Below are positions 45,204 through 55,605 of a stretch of 64,000 nt of DNA, piece after piece (within the stretch, counting starts at the first letter, position 1; each line of letters opens with the position of its first letter). Source of the stretch: Pseudonocardia kunmingensis (GTDB lineage Bacteria > Actinomycetota > Actinomycetes > Mycobacteriales > Pseudonocardiaceae); the NCBI RefSeq assembly GCF_006716445.1, contig NZ_VFPA01000001.1:744001-808000 (forward strand), written 5' to 3'. A program made the translations under genes and the position numbers. Under the pieces are notes generated by a model. That model had not been told where the DNA came from and ran no database searches. It saw nothing but the letters and a program-made list of their open reading frames with translations.

Positions 45204-46680
45204 ATGCGAATCCTGCTTTCCGGATCGGCGGGTCGTCGTCCGGGGTGATCACCGCGGGCGGGAACCAGCGGTCGTCGGTGAAGGCGTCGGAGTCGTCGAG
45301 CAGGTAGTCGGGCCTGCGGTGCTCGCGCTCCTGCCCGCCGGCCATCCCCGGCGCGATCGGCGGCGGGTAGAGCCCGGCCGGGTGCCCCGTCAGCGGGGAG
45401 CGGGGCGCGGCACGCGGCGCCGGCTCGGTGCCGACGGTGGACGGGGCCGGGCCGCCGCGCAGCGGCGCCTCGGGAGCGCTCCGGACGCCGCCGGGTGGCG
45501 GCGCGCTCTCGGGCACGGGGCGGCCGCCGCCCGGCGGCAGGGCGCGCTCCGGGTGCGCGCCGGGGACGGGCGGGCGGCCTGCGCCCTCCCCCGGCGCCGC
45601 GGGCCGGGGGACGAGGTCGCGCCAGCTCGGCGGCGGGGCGCCACGGGGCGGCGGGGCCGGAACGACCGGGCGGGGACTCGGCGGAGGCGACGTGCCGTTC
45701 GGACGCCCCGGTTCGCCCGCGGGTGCGGCGCCGCCCGACCGCGACGGCGCCGGGGCGGCCGGTGGACGCGGCGCCGGTGCGGGCGTCCGGGCAGCAGGCG
45801 TCGCCGCGCCGGGAGCGTTCGGCACCGTGCCCGGCACCGGTGGCACGACGCTCCCCGGACCCGCGCCCGGCCCACCGCCGGTAGGACCCGCGCCTGCGGG
45901 TCCGCTACCGCCGGGCGCGCCGGCCGGCGCCGGCACGGGCACACTCCCCCCGGGCGCGGTGCCCGCCGGGCCGGTGCCGGGCCCGGACGGCGGGCCGGGC
46001 ACCGACGCGGGGGCGGCACCGGCGTCGAGGGCCGCGGGCGCCGACGGCGCCGCAGCGAGCCCCGCCGCCGCGGGAGCGCCCGGAGTGGCCTCCGCGACGC
46101 CGGGGCCCGCGGGGGCACCGGCCGCACCCGCCACCCCGGAGACGACCGTGACCTGCGGCGGCAACGTCCAGTAGTCCATGTTGCGGCGGTTCTCGTAGGA
46201 GTTCTGCGTGTAGGTGTTCATCAGCTCGACGGCCCGCGCCGACCGGTTGGCCGCGTCCTGCTCGACCGCGTGCAGGTCGTCGAGCCCGTGGAAGAGGTAC
46301 AGCGGATCGGTCTGCGCCTTCACCATCTCGGCGTCGCGCTGCGCCGTGAGCGGCTCCGGCATCGTGACGCGCAGCTCCCGCGCCTGCTCCCCCTGCGCCG
46401 ACACCGCCTGCGCGGTGATCCTGGCGTCGTTGGCCGCGTCGAGGGCCCACCGGCCCAACGGGGTCATCGCGCCCCGCGTGGCGTCGGCCGCCGCCCCCTC
46501 CCAGCCCGCCGAGGCCCCCGCCGCCACGGCGCCGGCGATCCGCTGGTCGATCCGCTGGATCAACGCCTCGGACTCCGCCCACGCCAGCTCCGCGGTCTCG
46601 GAGATCCCCCGGCCAGGACCGCGGTGCACGGCGTCGTAGATCTCCTGGTGGCTGAAGCCCTCCCACCGCACGTCGCTCAC
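45202..46680 (-). CDS. PPE-like protein, candidate type VII secretion substrate
   Basis: A 492-aa protein: helical PPE/WXG-like N-terminus (VRWEGFSHQEIYDAVHRGPG, helix-turn with GWEGAAADA, to about 185, ending YENRRNMDYWTLPPQ), then about 260 residues of Pro/Gly/Ala low complexity, and a conserved tail REHRRPDYLLDDSDAFTDDRWFPPAVI found in actinobacterial PPE-like proteins. No EsxA-like partner or secretion genes are in the window. GTG start. Terminates in repeat B. Confidence 0.82.
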   Translation of the reverse strand: MSDVRWEGFSHQEIYDAVHRGPGRGISETAELAWAESEALIQRIDQRIAGAVAAGASAGWEGAAADATRGAMTPLGRWALDAANDARITAQAVSAQGEQARELRVTMPEPLTAQRDAEMVKAQTDPLYLFHGLDDLHAVEQDAANRSARAVELMNTYTQNSYENRRNMDYWTLPPQVTVVSGVAGAAGAPAGPGVAEATPGAPAAAGLAAAPSAPAALDAGAAPASVPGPPSGPGTGPAGTAPGGSVPVPAPAGAPGGSGPAGAGPTGGGPGAGPGSVVPPVPGTVPNAPGAATPAARTPAPAPRPPAAPAPSRSGGAAPAGEPGRPNGTSPPPSPRPVVPAPPPRGAPPPSWRDLVPRPAAPGEGAGRPPVPGAHPERALPPGGGRPVPESAPPPGGVRSAPEAPLRGGPAPSTVGTEPAPRAAPRSPLTGHPAGLYPPPIAPGMAGGQEREHRRPDYLLDDSDAFTDDRWFPPAVITPDDDPPIRKAGFA

Positions 46681-46826
46681 GCCGGCCTGCCCATTGCGCC
46701 CCCTCGGTCCGCGACGTCGGCAACGCTACGAGGGCAGGGGCGCCGAACAGGCCCGATCGCCCTGTTTCGTGTGCGATCGCGAACGGAGTTGCTCCGCTCC
46801 GGTGACGCCTCGGGTGCGGCGGCCGG

Positions 46827-47732
46827 TCAGGCCCTGCCCTTGCGGGGCAGCCGGACCAGGCCCTCCTGGACGGTGGTGGCGACGAGGCGGCCGTCCTGCG
46901 TGGTGAACCGGCCGGTGGCGAGCCCGCGCGACCCGGACGCGGTGGGCGAGTAGCAGGTGTAGAGCAGCCACTCGTCGGCGCGGAAGGGGCGGTGGAACCA
47001 CATGGCGTGGTCGAGGCTGGCCATCTGCAGGGGCTGGCCCGCGAGGTCGTGGCGGGCGACGACCGAGCCCAGCAGCGTCATGTCGCTCGCGTAGGTCAGC
47101 AGGCAGACGTGCAGGAGCTGGTCGTCGGGCAGGGAGCCGTCGGCGCGCATCCACACCCGCACCGGCGCGTCGGAGCCGGTGCGGGCCGACGACCAGACCG
47201 GCTCGTCGACGAAGCGCATGTCGATCGGTCGCGGAGCCCGGGCGTGCCAGCCCGCGTCGTCGCCGCGCGCGATCCGTTCGCTGATCGTCGGGAGCTCGTC
47301 GGGGGCGGGCACGTCCGCGGGCGCGGGTTCGCTGTGCTCCAGCCCGTCCTGGGGCAGCTGGAACGACGCCGACAGCGAGAAGATCGCCTCACCGTGCTGG
47401 ATCGCGAGGACCCGACGGGTGGTGAACGAGCGGCCGTCGCGCACGCGCTCGGACTCGTAGACGATCGGCACGCGCGGATCGCCGGGCCGGATGAAGTAGG
47501 CGTGCAGGGAGTGGACGAGCCGGTCGTCGGGCACCGTGCGGCCCGCGGCGACGAGCGCCTGGCCCGCCACCTGGCCGCCGAACACGCGCGTGGGGCTCTG
47601 CGGCGGGCTCACGCCGCGGAACAGGTTGACCTCGAGCTGCTCGAGGTCGAGCAGCTGCACCAGCCCGTCCAGGACGGCCTGGCCGTGCAGGTCGCCGTCG
47701 GGAGCGGTCTCGGGAGCGGGCGGACGGGTCAC
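46827..47732 (-). CDS. tesB: Acyl-CoA thioesterase II
   Basis: Double hot-dog thioesterase hydrolysing acyl-CoA. 301 aa; RVFGGQVAGQALVAAGRTV, the Asp/Thr/Gln catalytic set in the C-terminal half (MASLDHAMWFHRPFRADEWLLY), and LATGRFTTQDGRLVATTVQEGLVR. GTG start, 12 bp behind the MarR stop on the same strand. Confidence 0.95.
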   Translation of the reverse strand: MTRPPAPETAPDGDLHGQAVLDGLVQLLDLEQLEVNLFRGVSPPQSPTRVFGGQVAGQALVAAGRTVPDDRLVHSLHAYFIRPGDPRVPIVYESERVRDGRSFTTRRVLAIQHGEAIFSLSASFQLPQDGLEHSEPAPADVPAPDELPTISERIARGDDAGWHARAPRPIDMRFVDEPVWSSARTGSDAPVRVWMRADGSLPDDQLLHVCLLTYASDMTLLGSVVARHDLAGQPLQMASLDHAMWFHRPFRADEWLLYTCYSPTASGSRGLATGRFTTQDGRLVATTVQEGLVRLPRKGRA

Positions 47733-47744
47733 CGCGGCATCCTC

Positions 47745-48257
47745 TCAGGACGTGCCGGGCGCGCGGTCCCGCCTCCCTCCGGAGCTGCCCCGCGTGCCGA
47801 ACGCCCGCTGCTCCCCCGCGATGGCGCGCAGGTAGGACACCACCGTCGCGCTGCCCTCGGCGCCCAGCTCCTCCGCGACCCGGTCGAACCGGGCGAGCAG
47901 CGGGCCGAGCTCGGCCAGGACGGCGCTCCGTCCGGACTCGGTGACCTCGACGACGACCCGCCGCCGGTCGCGCGGGTGGCGCACGCGCCGGACGTGACCC
48001 GCGCCCTCGAGCCGGTCGACGAGCTCGGTGGCCGACGCCGACCGCATCCCGAGCCGGTTCCCCAGCTCGACCGGGCCGAGCGGGGCCTCGGACTCGACGA
48101 GCAGGCTCATCGCGCGCACGTCGTTGTCGGGCAGGCCCAGCCGCTGCGCGAGCACGTGCCCCGCGTCGTCGGCCGCGCGCAGGACCTCCCACAGCGCCCA
48201 GGTCGCCTCGGCCGCCTGCCAGCGCCTGCGTTCCCGCGTCTCGATCTCGTCGGCCAC
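47745..48257 (-). CDS. MarR-family regulator
   Basis: A 170-aa winged-helix repressor: LGPVELGNRLGMRSASATELVDRLEGAGHVRRVRHPRDRRRVVVEVTESGR is a standard MarR DNA-binding core. Divergent from the P450 gene with a perfect palindrome between them; likely ligand-released repressor of the P450 and of its own transcript (with tesB). GTG start. Confidence 0.93.
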   Translation of the reverse strand: MADEIETRERRRWQAAEATWALWEVLRAADDAGHVLAQRLGLPDNDVRAMSLLVESEAPLGPVELGNRLGMRSASATELVDRLEGAGHVRRVRHPRDRRRVVVEVTESGRSAVLAELGPLLARFDRVAEELGAEGSATVVSYLRAIAGEQRAFGTRGSSGGRRDRAPGTS

Positions 48258-48272
48258 CCGGCCACGCTACGG

Positions 48273-48291
48273 TAGCTAGGCTGCCTAGCTA
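48273..48291. promoter_or_regulatory. MarR operator between MarR and P450 genes
   Basis: TAGCTAGG-CTG-CCTAGCTA: perfect 8-bp arms in a 49-bp divergent gap. Size and place suit a MarR dimer. Confidence 0.7.
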
Positions 48292-48306
48292 TCTGAGGAG
48301 CCGCAG

Positions 48307-49443
48307 ATGTCGGACTCGCCGCTCGCCCCCGTCGATCCCTTCACCCCCGCCGTCCGCGCCCTGGACGAGCCCGGCACCTCCGCCGCGCTGCGCGCCGCCG
48401 GGCCGATCGTCCGGGCCGAGGCGCCCGCCGGAGGGCCGGTCTGGATCATCACCGAGGACGCGCTCGCGCGGCGGGCACTGTCCGACGAGCGGCTGGTGAA
48501 GGACCCCGCCTGGGCACCCCTGTCCTGGGACCGCTGGTCGGCGGGCCTCGAGCCCACGGCGGCGGAGCAACCGTCGCTCACCACCCTCGACGGGCCCGCG
48601 CACACCATGCTGCGCCGGGCCCACACGCCGCTGCTCACGGCCCGCCGCGTGCAGGGCTACGCCGACCGCATCGCCACGCTCGCGCGCGAACTGCTCACGG
48701 CGGAGGCGCCCGGTCCGGTGGACCTGATGGTGGAGTTCACGACCCGGTTCCCGCTCGCCGTGATCTGCGAAGTGCTCGGGGTGCCCGGCGAGCGCCTCGA
48801 CCAGGCGGTGGCGGCGTGCCGGCGGTTGAACGGCACCGACCCGGCGGCGTTCGCCGCGGCGATGGCGGCCTTCTCGGAGCTGGCCGCGGCCGCGCTGGCG
48901 AGCGGCGGCGGCACGGCCGTGGAGCTGCGCGAGCGCACGCCGGAGGAGATCGACGACCGGCAGCTGCACTACCTGCTGTTCGGGCTGATCTTCGCCAGCC
49001 AGATCACCACGGACGCCGCGCTCGGCTTCCTGCTCGCCCGGGTGCTCGGCGACCGCCCGGCCGGTCCCGACAAGATCGACGACATCGTCCGCGACGGCCT
49101 GCGCCGCCACCCCCCGGCACCGTTCACGCTCTGGCGGTTCACGCGCACCTCCGTCGAGCTGGGCGGGGTGGCGCTACCGGAGCGCGCGCCGGTGCTCGTC
49201 GACATCGCGGGCATCAACACCGCCCCGGGCGCGGCCGGCGGGCCGGACCTGACGTTCGGTGCCGGCGCGCACTTCTGCGTGGGCGCGCAGCTCGCCCAGC
49301 TGGAGCTGCGCGCCGTGGCCGAGGTGCTGGCGGCCGACTTCCCGGACGCGCGGCTCGCCGTGCCCTACGCGGACCTGCGGCGGACCGACCGCGGGATGCA
49401 GGGCAGCAGGTTGATCACGCTGCCCGTGCTCCTGCGCGGTTGA
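48307..49443 (+). CDS. Cytochrome P450, atypical
   Basis: A 378-aa bacterial class I P450. The haem-ligand loop FGAGAHFCVGAQLAQLEL is canonical. Two other signatures are not: the K-helix ExxR reads DGLR (Asp for Glu), and the I-helix reads IFASQITTDAALGF, keeping the Thr pair but not the usual (A/G)G before it. GAGGAG before the ATG. No ferredoxin gene is nearby. Monooxygenase activity is likely but the substrate is open. Confidence 0.9.
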   Translation: MSDSPLAPVDPFTPAVRALDEPGTSAALRAAGPIVRAEAPAGGPVWIITEDALARRALSDERLVKDPAWAPLSWDRWSAGLEPTAAEQPSLTTLDGPAHTMLRRAHTPLLTARRVQGYADRIATLARELLTAEAPGPVDLMVEFTTRFPLAVICEVLGVPGERLDQAVAACRRLNGTDPAAFAAAMAAFSELAAAALASGGGTAVELRERTPEEIDDRQLHYLLFGLIFASQITTDAALGFLLARVLGDRPAGPDKIDDIVRDGLRRHPPAPFTLWRFTRTSVELGGVALPERAPVLVDIAGINTAPGAAGGPDLTFGAGAHFCVGAQLAQLELRAVAEVLAADFPDARLAVPYADLRRTDRGMQGSRLITLPVLLRG

Positions 49444-49447
49444 TCCG

Positions 49448-50869
49448 TCACGCGTGGTCCTCCTCGCCCAGGCGGTGCACCCGGATGAGGTTGGTGGAGC
49501 CGACGGTGCCGGGGGGCGAGCCGGCGACGATCACCACGAGGTCGCCGGGCTGGAAGCGCTCGATCGAGAGCATCGCGTGGTCGACCTGGCGCACCATCGC
49601 GTCGGTGGAGTCGACCTGGTCGACGAGGAACGTCTCCACGCCCCAGCTCATCGCGAGCTGGCTGCGCACCTCGGCGGCCGGCGTGAACGCGAGCAGCGGC
49701 AGCCGGGTGTGCAGGCGGGCGAGCCGCCGGACGGTGTCGCCGGACTGCGTGAACGCCACGAGCGCGCGGGCCGAGAGCCGCTCGCCGATGTCGCGGGCGG
49801 CGTAGGACAGCACGCCCCGCTTGGTGCGCGGCACGTGGTTGAGCGGCGGGACGTTGACCGGCCCGTCCTCGACGGCCTCGATGATCGTGGCCATCGTGCT
49901 GACCGACTTGATCGGGTAACGGCCCACGCTCGTCTCGCCGGACAGCATCACGCAGTCGGCGCCGTCGAGCACGGCGTTGGCGACGTCGGAGGCCTCCGCC
50001 CGCGTCGGACGCGAGTTGGTGATCATCGAGTCGAGCATCTGGGTGGCGACGATGACCGGCTTGGCGTTCTCGCGCGCGATCTGGATGGCGCGCTTCTGCA
50101 CCAGCGGCACGTGCTCCAGCGGCAGCTCGACGCCGAGGTCGCCGCGGGCGACCATCACGCCGTCGAACGCCAGCACGATGGCCTCGAGGTTGTCGACCGC
50201 CTCGGGCTTCTCCAGCTTGGCGATCACCGGCAGCCGCCCTCCGCGGCCGTCCATGATCTTGTGCACGATGTCGATGTCGGCCGGGCTGCGCACGAACGAC
50301 AGCGCGACCGTGTCGACGCGCAGGTCGAGGGCGAACTCGAGGTCGGAGCAGTCCTTGTCGGTCAGCGCCGGCACCGAGACGTTCATCCCGGGCAGGGAGA
50401 TGCCCTTGTTGTCGCTGACCGGGCCGCCCTCGGTGACCTTGCAGACGACGTCGAGGCCGTCGACGCCGACGACGCGCAGGCCGACCTTCCCGTCGTCGAC
50501 GAGCAGCCGGTCGTCCGGGCGCGCGTCGTTGGCCAGGCCCGAGTAGGTGGTGGACACGCGGTCGTGGGTGCCGGCGACGTCCTCGACGGTGATCCGCACC
50601 TCCTCGCCGGTGCGCCACTCGACGGGGCCCGCGGCGAAGCGGCCGAGCCGGATCTTGGGGCCCTGCAGGTCGCCCATGATCCCGACGGCACGGCCCTCGG
50701 CGTCGGCCGCGTTGCGGACCATCTCGTACACGCGCTTGTGGTCGTCGCGGTTGCCGTGGCTGAAGTTCAGGCGGGCGACGTCCATCCCGGCCTGCACGAG
50801 CTCGCGGATCCGGTCCGGCGACGCGGTCGCGGGACCGATGGTGCAGACGATCTTGGTACGTCGGCTCAC
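49448..50869 (-). CDS. pyk: Pyruvate kinase
   Basis: Glycolytic transfer of phosphate from phosphoenolpyruvate to ADP. 473 aa, full length: RRTKIVCTIGPATASPDRIRELV, MDVARLNFSHG, active-site VIAKLEKPEAVDNLEAIVLAFDGVMVARGDLGVE and VDTFLV-type C-terminal allosteric domain. GTG start. Convergent with the P450 gene with only 4 bp between stops. Confidence 0.98.
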   Translation of the reverse strand: MSRRTKIVCTIGPATASPDRIRELVQAGMDVARLNFSHGNRDDHKRVYEMVRNAADAEGRAVGIMGDLQGPKIRLGRFAAGPVEWRTGEEVRITVEDVAGTHDRVSTTYSGLANDARPDDRLLVDDGKVGLRVVGVDGLDVVCKVTEGGPVSDNKGISLPGMNVSVPALTDKDCSDLEFALDLRVDTVALSFVRSPADIDIVHKIMDGRGGRLPVIAKLEKPEAVDNLEAIVLAFDGVMVARGDLGVELPLEHVPLVQKRAIQIARENAKPVIVATQMLDSMITNSRPTRAEASDVANAVLDGADCVMLSGETSVGRYPIKSVSTMATIIEAVEDGPVNVPPLNHVPRTKRGVLSYAARDIGERLSARALVAFTQSGDTVRRLARLHTRLPLLAFTPAAEVRSQLAMSWGVETFLVDQVDSTDAMVRQVDHAMLSIERFQPGDLVVIVAGSPPGTVGSTNLIRVHRLGEEDHA

Positions 50870-50939
50870 GCGGGGCAGTCTAGCGCGGCTACTGAAACGA
50901 TCAGGTTGAGGTTTGCCTTAAATCTCGCATCCTTCGGCG

Positions 50940-51575
50940 TTACCGCCGGGGCAACTCGCTCGGTCCGACGTGGTCGGCGAGCCACTCGACGAGCGGGCGC
51001 AGCGCGCGCCACGTCGCCGCCACGCGCTCCTGGGTCCCCGGCTCGTGCAGCACGTCGTCGGGTTCCCAGCCGCGCCACGCGTAGAGGCCCTTGTGCCGCA
51101 GGAGTCCGATGCGGGGGTGGTCGCGGTCGAACCCGCGGGGAGCGGTCTTGAGCGTCTCCCCCGCCACCTCGAGCCCCTCGGCGGTGAGCGCGGCCAGGCG
51201 CTTCTCCAGGTCGGTGCCGCGGCGCTCGTCGTCGACGGCGGTGCGGTAGCGGGTGAGCTGGTCGGGGGCCATCCGGTAGTACCCGCCTGCGGCCATCAGC
51301 CCGTCGGCGCCGACCTCGACGTAGAACGGCCCGGCGGTGGCCCCGCAGTGGGTCTTGTACGGGGTCTTGTCGTGCGAGAAGCGGACGTCCCGGTAGGGCC
51401 GGAAGATCTTGCCGGGCCCGAACTCGGGCTCGAGCGCGGCGAGCAGCGCCAGCATCGGGGCGCGGACGTCGGCCTCGTACACCGCGCGCTGGTCGGTCCA
51501 GTAGGCCTTCGAGTTGTCGGCGATGAGCCCGTCGTAGAACTCGACGGCGCCGTCACCGAAGCCGGTGAAACTCAC
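50940..51575 (-). CDS. DUF2461 family protein
   Basis: A 211-aa DUF2461 protein: [50 protein letters not shown] and [18 protein letters not shown]. Function unknown; widespread in bacteria. GTG start overlaps the lgt stop (GTGA). Confidence 0.93.
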   Translation of the reverse strand: MSFTGFGDGAVEFYDGLIADNSKAYWTDQRAVYEADVRAPMLALLAALEPEFGPGKIFRPYRDVRFSHDKTPYKTHCGATAGPFYVEVGADGLMAAGGYYRMAPDQLTRYRTAVDDERRGTDLEKRLAALTAEGLEVAGETLKTAPRGFDRDHPRIGLLRHKGLYAWRGWEPDDVLHEPGTQERVAATWRALRPLVEWLADHVGPSELPRR

Positions 51576-52561
51576 GTGCTGCGGTCTCCCGAGGACGGGC
51601 GGTGGACGCCGGCGTCGGCATCGGCGGGCTCCTCATCGCTCTCCTCCGTGCCGGCGCCCGCGGGCTCGGCCGCCGCCTTCCCGGCCGCGGGCTCGGGCGG
51701 TTCGAGCACCTCCCGCGGCTTGCGGACCAGCGCGATGTAGAGCACCGCGGCCACGAACACGACGACGGAGACCACCACATTGATGCGGATGTCGCCGAAG
51801 ACGCGGGTGGCGTAGTCCGTGCGCATCTGCTCGATGAAGAACCGCCCCGCGGTGTAGCCCGCGACGTAGACGGCGAACGCGCGGCCGTGACCGAGCCGGA
51901 ACCGGCGGTCGGCCCAGACCACGAGGCCCGCGACGGCGAGGTTCCACAGCAGCTCGTAGAGGAACGTGGGGTGCACGACCTCCACCGGCGTGTGGTCGAC
52001 CGCGACGCCGCCGAGCGCGTCGGGCAGCCCGGTGGCCGGGTCGACCCGCTCGTAGATCTCTAGGCCCCACGGCAGGGTGGTGGGAGCGCCGTACAGCTCC
52101 TGGTTGAACCAGTTGCCCAGCCGCCCGATGGCCTGGGCCACCACGATCCCGGGCGCCACGGCGTCGGCGAAGGCCCCGAGCGGCACGCCGCGGCGCCGGC
52201 AGCCGATCCACGCCCCGACCGCGCCGAGGGCGACAGCGCCCCAGATCCCCAGGCCGCCCTGCCAGATCCGCAGCGCGCCCCACGGGTCGCCGCCGGGGCC
52301 GAAGTAGGTCTGCCAGTCGGTCATGACGTGGTAGAGCCGGCCGCCGACCAGGCCGAACGGCACCGCGAACACGGCGACGTCGGTGACCGTGCCCGGCTCG
52401 CCGCCGCGCGCCACGAAGCGCCGCTCGCCCCAGAGCACCGCCACGACGATGCCGGCGATGATGCAGAGCGCGTAGGCCCGGATCGGGACGGGCCCGAGCA
52501 TCCAGACACCGCGGTCCGGACTCGGGATGTTCGCCAGCACGGTGACGACGGCAGGACTCAC
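51572..52561 (-). CDS. lgt: Prolipoprotein diacylglyceryl transferase
   Basis: Membrane enzyme attaching diacylglycerol to the lipobox Cys of prolipoproteins. 329 aa with seven helices; [12 protein letters not shown], the signature [15 protein letters not shown] (catalytic Arg) and [11 protein letters not shown] are all present. The last ~50 residues are an acidic Glu/Ala/Asp tail, common in actinobacterial Lgt. GTG start, 27 bp from the trpA stop: the usual trp-lgt linkage. Confidence 0.96.
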   Translation of the reverse strand: MSPAVVTVLANIPSPDRGVWMLGPVPIRAYALCIIAGIVVAVLWGERRFVARGGEPGTVTDVAVFAVPFGLVGGRLYHVMTDWQTYFGPGGDPWGALRIWQGGLGIWGAVALGAVGAWIGCRRRGVPLGAFADAVAPGIVVAQAIGRLGNWFNQELYGAPTTLPWGLEIYERVDPATGLPDALGGVAVDHTPVEVVHPTFLYELLWNLAVAGLVVWADRRFRLGHGRAFAVYVAGYTAGRFFIEQMRTDYATRVFGDIRINVVVSVVVFVAAVLYIALVRKPREVLEPPEPAAGKAAAEPAGAGTEESDEEPADADAGVHRPSSGDRST

Positions 52562-52588
52562 GACGCCACGGTAGCGAGTGCCGGCCGC

Positions 52589-53383
52589 TCAGGCGGGGGC
52601 GGGAGCCCGGCGGACGCCGTCCGCGAGCTCGGCTGCGAGCCGGCGCACCCCGTCCGCGCCGGCCGCCTCGGCCGCCGTGACGAACGCCGAGCCGACGATG
52701 ACGCCGTCGGCGAACCCCGCGACCTCGCTGGCCTGCGCGGCCGAACGGATCCCGAGCCCCACCCCGATCGGCAGCGAGGTGTGCGCGCGGCAGCGGGAGA
52801 CGAGTGCCGGAGCCGCGTTCGCGACGGTGTCGCGGGCCCCGGTGACCCCCATCGTCGAGGCGGCGTAGAGGAACCCGCGCGTGGCCGCCGCGGTGGAGGC
52901 GATGCGCTCCTCCGTGGAGGACGGCGCGACCAGGAACACCCGGTCCAGCCCGTGCGCGTCGGACGCGGCGAGCCAGTCGTCGGCCTCGTCGGGCACGAGG
53001 TCCGGGGTGATCACGCCCAGGCCGCCCGCCGCGGCGAGGTCGCGGGCGAACGCGTCGACGCCGTAGCGCAGCACCGGGTTGATGTAGGTCATGACGACCG
53101 CGCGCCCACCCGCCGCGCTGACCCGCTCCACGACCGAGAACAGGTCGCGCAGCCGGAACCCGGCGCGCAGCGCGGTGTCGGCGGCCGCCTGGACCGTGGG
53201 CCCGTCCATCACCGGGTCCGAGTACGGGATGCCGACCTCGAGCAGGTCGCAGCCGCCCTCGCTCATCGCGGTGAGCAGCTCCACCGAGCCGTCGACGGTG
53301 GGGTAGCCGGCGGGCAGGTAGCCGACGAGCGCGGCGCGACCCTCCGCCTTCGCGGACGCGAAGATCTCCTGCACGCCACTCAT
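52589..53383 (-). CDS. trpA: Tryptophan synthase alpha chain
   Basis: Cleaves indole-3-glycerol phosphate to indole and glyceraldehyde-3-phosphate, passing indole to TrpB. 264 aa. Catalytic Glu in [17 protein letters not shown] (with Asp of SDP), then YINPVLRYG and phosphate loop [11 protein letters not shown] overlaps the trpB stop (ATGA). Confidence 0.97.
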   Translation of the reverse strand: MSGVQEIFASAKAEGRAALVGYLPAGYPTVDGSVELLTAMSEGGCDLLEVGIPYSDPVMDGPTVQAAADTALRAGFRLRDLFSVVERVSAAGGRAVVMTYINPVLRYGVDAFARDLAAAGGLGVITPDLVPDEADDWLAASDAHGLDRVFLVAPSSTEERIASTAAATRGFLYAASTMGVTGARDTVANAAPALVSRCRAHTSLPIGVGLGIRSAAQASEVAGFADGVIVGSAFVTAAEAAGADGVRRLAAELADGVRRAPAPA

Positions 53384-54741
53384 CGGGACTCCTCCGTCAC
53401 GCCGCTGGGCCGGTCCTCCGGCGCGTCGGCACCGGGACCCGCGAGCGAGGCCTCGGCGATGGCGGTGCCGCTCGCGTCCTCGGCGCTCTCGTCGCTCGCG
53501 ATCATGCCGAACCACTTCGCCGCGGTGTCGACGTCCTTGTCCCCGCGCCCGGACAGGTTCACGAGGATCACCGCGTCCGGCCCGAGCTCGCGGCCCAGCC
53601 GCAGCGCGCCGGCCACGGCGTGGGCGGACTCGATCGCCGGGATGATCCCCTCGGTGCGCGTGAGCAGCGCGAACGCGTCCATCGCCTCGGCGTCGGTGAT
53701 CGGCCGGTACTCGGCACGGCCGAGGTCCTTGAGCAGGGCGTGCTCCGGGCCGACGCCCGGGTAGTCCAGGCCCGCGGAGATCGAGTGCGACTCCGAGGTC
53801 TGCCCGTCCTCGTCCTGCAGCAGGTAGGACAGCGCCCCGTGCAGCGCGCCCGGCGACCCCTCCGTCAGGGTGGCGCCGTGCCGGCCGGTCTCGATGCCGT
53901 CGCCGCCGGGCTCGAAGCCGACCAGCCGCACGCCGGGGTCGTCGAGGAAGGCGTGGAAGATCCCGATCGCGTTCGAGCCGCCTCCGACGCACGCGGCCAC
54001 CGCGTCCGGCAGCCGCCCGGTGCGCTCCAGCACCTGCTCGCGCGCCTCCAGGCCGATGATGCGGTGGAAGTCGCGCACCATCACCGGGAACGGGTGCGGG
54101 CCCGCGACCGTGCCGAGCAGGTAGTGGGTCTCGTCGACGTTGGTGACCCAGTCGCGCAGCGCCTCGTTGATCGCGTCCTTCAACGTGCGGGAGCCGGTCT
54201 TCACCGGCACCACCTGCGCGCCGAGCAGGCGCATCCGGGCGACGTTGAGGGCCTGCCGCTCGGTGTCGACCTCGCCCATGTAGACCACGCACTCGAGGCC
54301 GAGCAGCGCGCAGGCCGTGGCCGTGGCCACGCCGTGCTGCCCCGCACCGGTCTCGGCGATGACCCGCGTCTTGCCCATCCGCTTGGTGAGCAGCGCCTGA
54401 CCCAGCACATTATTGATCTTGTGCGAGCCGGTGTGGTTGAGGTCCTCGCGCTTGAGCAGGATGCGCGCGCCGCCCGCGTGCCCACCCAGCTTCGGCGCGT
54501 CGGTGAGCGGGGACGGGCGCCCCGAGTAGTCGCGGTGCAGCCGGTCGAGCTCGTCGAGGAACTCCCGGTCGCCACGCGCCTTGTCGTAGGCGGTCTCCAG
54601 CTCGTCGAGCGCCGCGATCAGCGCCTCCGGGACGAACCGCCCGCCGTAGCGCCCGAAGTGGCCCCGCGCGTCCGGCTCGTGCCCGGACGGGGTCTCGATC
54701 CCGTCGCTCGCTCGGGCGGTGCCCGCCTTGCTCGTCGTCAC
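53380..54741 (-). CDS. trpB: Tryptophan synthase beta chain
   Basis: PLP enzyme joining indole and serine. 453 aa. PLP Lys in [50 protein letters not shown]. An N-terminal extension of about 30 residues and an acidic C-terminal tail of about 45 residues exceed the core. GTG 54741 chosen as it overlaps the trpC stop (GTGA). Confidence 0.97.
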   Translation of the reverse strand: MTTSKAGTARASDGIETPSGHEPDARGHFGRYGGRFVPEALIAALDELETAYDKARGDREFLDELDRLHRDYSGRPSPLTDAPKLGGHAGGARILLKREDLNHTGSHKINNVLGQALLTKRMGKTRVIAETGAGQHGVATATACALLGLECVVYMGEVDTERQALNVARMRLLGAQVVPVKTGSRTLKDAINEALRDWVTNVDETHYLLGTVAGPHPFPVMVRDFHRIIGLEAREQVLERTGRLPDAVAACVGGGSNAIGIFHAFLDDPGVRLVGFEPGGDGIETGRHGATLTEGSPGALHGALSYLLQDEDGQTSESHSISAGLDYPGVGPEHALLKDLGRAEYRPITDAEAMDAFALLTRTEGIIPAIESAHAVAGALRLGRELGPDAVILVNLSGRGDKDVDTAAKWFGMIASDESAEDASGTAIAEASLAGPGADAPEDRPSGVTEESR

Positions 54742-55562
54742 CGCACCATTCTGGAGCACGACGGATGGAAGCCCGCAGCCACCAGGCTGCGCACCGCTCC
54801 GCCCGGGTCGCCGCTGGTGACGAGCCCCTCGCCGACGAGCACCGCGTCGGCGCCCCAGCCCGCGTAGGTGAGCAGGTCACCGGGCCCGCGGACGCCGGAC
54901 TCGGCCACCCGCAGCACGTCGTTGGGCAGGCCGGGCGCGATCCGACCGAAGACCGTGCGATCGACCTCGAGCGTGTGCAGGTCACGCGCGTTGACGCCGA
55001 TCAGCCGCGCGCCCGCCTCCAGCGCGCGGTCGGCCTCCTCCTCGGTGTGCACCTCGACCAGCGCGGTCATCCCGAGCGACTCGACGCGGTCGAGCAGCGC
55101 GTCGAGCGCGTTCTGCTCCAGCGCGGCGACGATCAGCAGCACCAGGTCGGCACCGTACGCCCGCGCCTCGTGCACCTGGTACGGGCTGACCACGAAGTCC
55201 TTGCGCAGCACCGGCACGTCCACCACGGCGCGCACGGCCGCGAGGTCGGCCAGCGACCCGCCGAACCGGCGCTGCTCGGTGAGCACGCTGATCACGCGTG
55301 CCCCACCCTCGGCGTAGGACGCGGCCAGGTCGGCCGGGTCGGCGATCGCGGCGAGGTCGCCCTTCGACGGGCTGCGCCGCTTCACCTCCGCGATCACCCC
55401 GATGCCCGGCGCGCGCAGCGCGGCCATCACGTCCCGCGGGGGCGCGGCCGCTGCCGCCCGCCGCTTGATCTCCGCGAAGTCGACCTCCGCCTCACGCACC
55501 GCGAGATCGGCCCTGACACCGTCCACGATGGAATCGAGGACACTCGCTCCGCCGTTCGCCAT
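54738..55562 (-). CDS. trpC: Indole-3-glycerol phosphate synthase
   Basis: Closes the indole ring from carboxyphenylamino-deoxyribulose phosphate. 274 aa TIM barrel with [15 protein letters not shown] (catalytic Lys), [37 protein letters not shown] and [19 protein letters not shown] upstream of ATG 55562. trpD and trpF are not in the window. Confidence 0.97.
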   Translation of the reverse strand: MANGGASVLDSIVDGVRADLAVREAEVDFAEIKRRAAAAAPPRDVMAALRAPGIGVIAEVKRRSPSKGDLAAIADPADLAASYAEGGARVISVLTEQRRFGGSLADLAAVRAVVDVPVLRKDFVVSPYQVHEARAYGADLVLLIVAALEQNALDALLDRVESLGMTALVEVHTEEEADRALEAGARLIGVNARDLHTLEVDRTVFGRIAPGLPNDVLRVAESGVRGPGDLLTYAGWGADAVLVGEGLVTSGDPGGAVRSLVAAGFHPSCSRMVR

Positions 55563-55605
55563 GGCAGCTGTCCCCCTCTCCGGATAGGGCCGGGCGCGAA
55601 TCATG

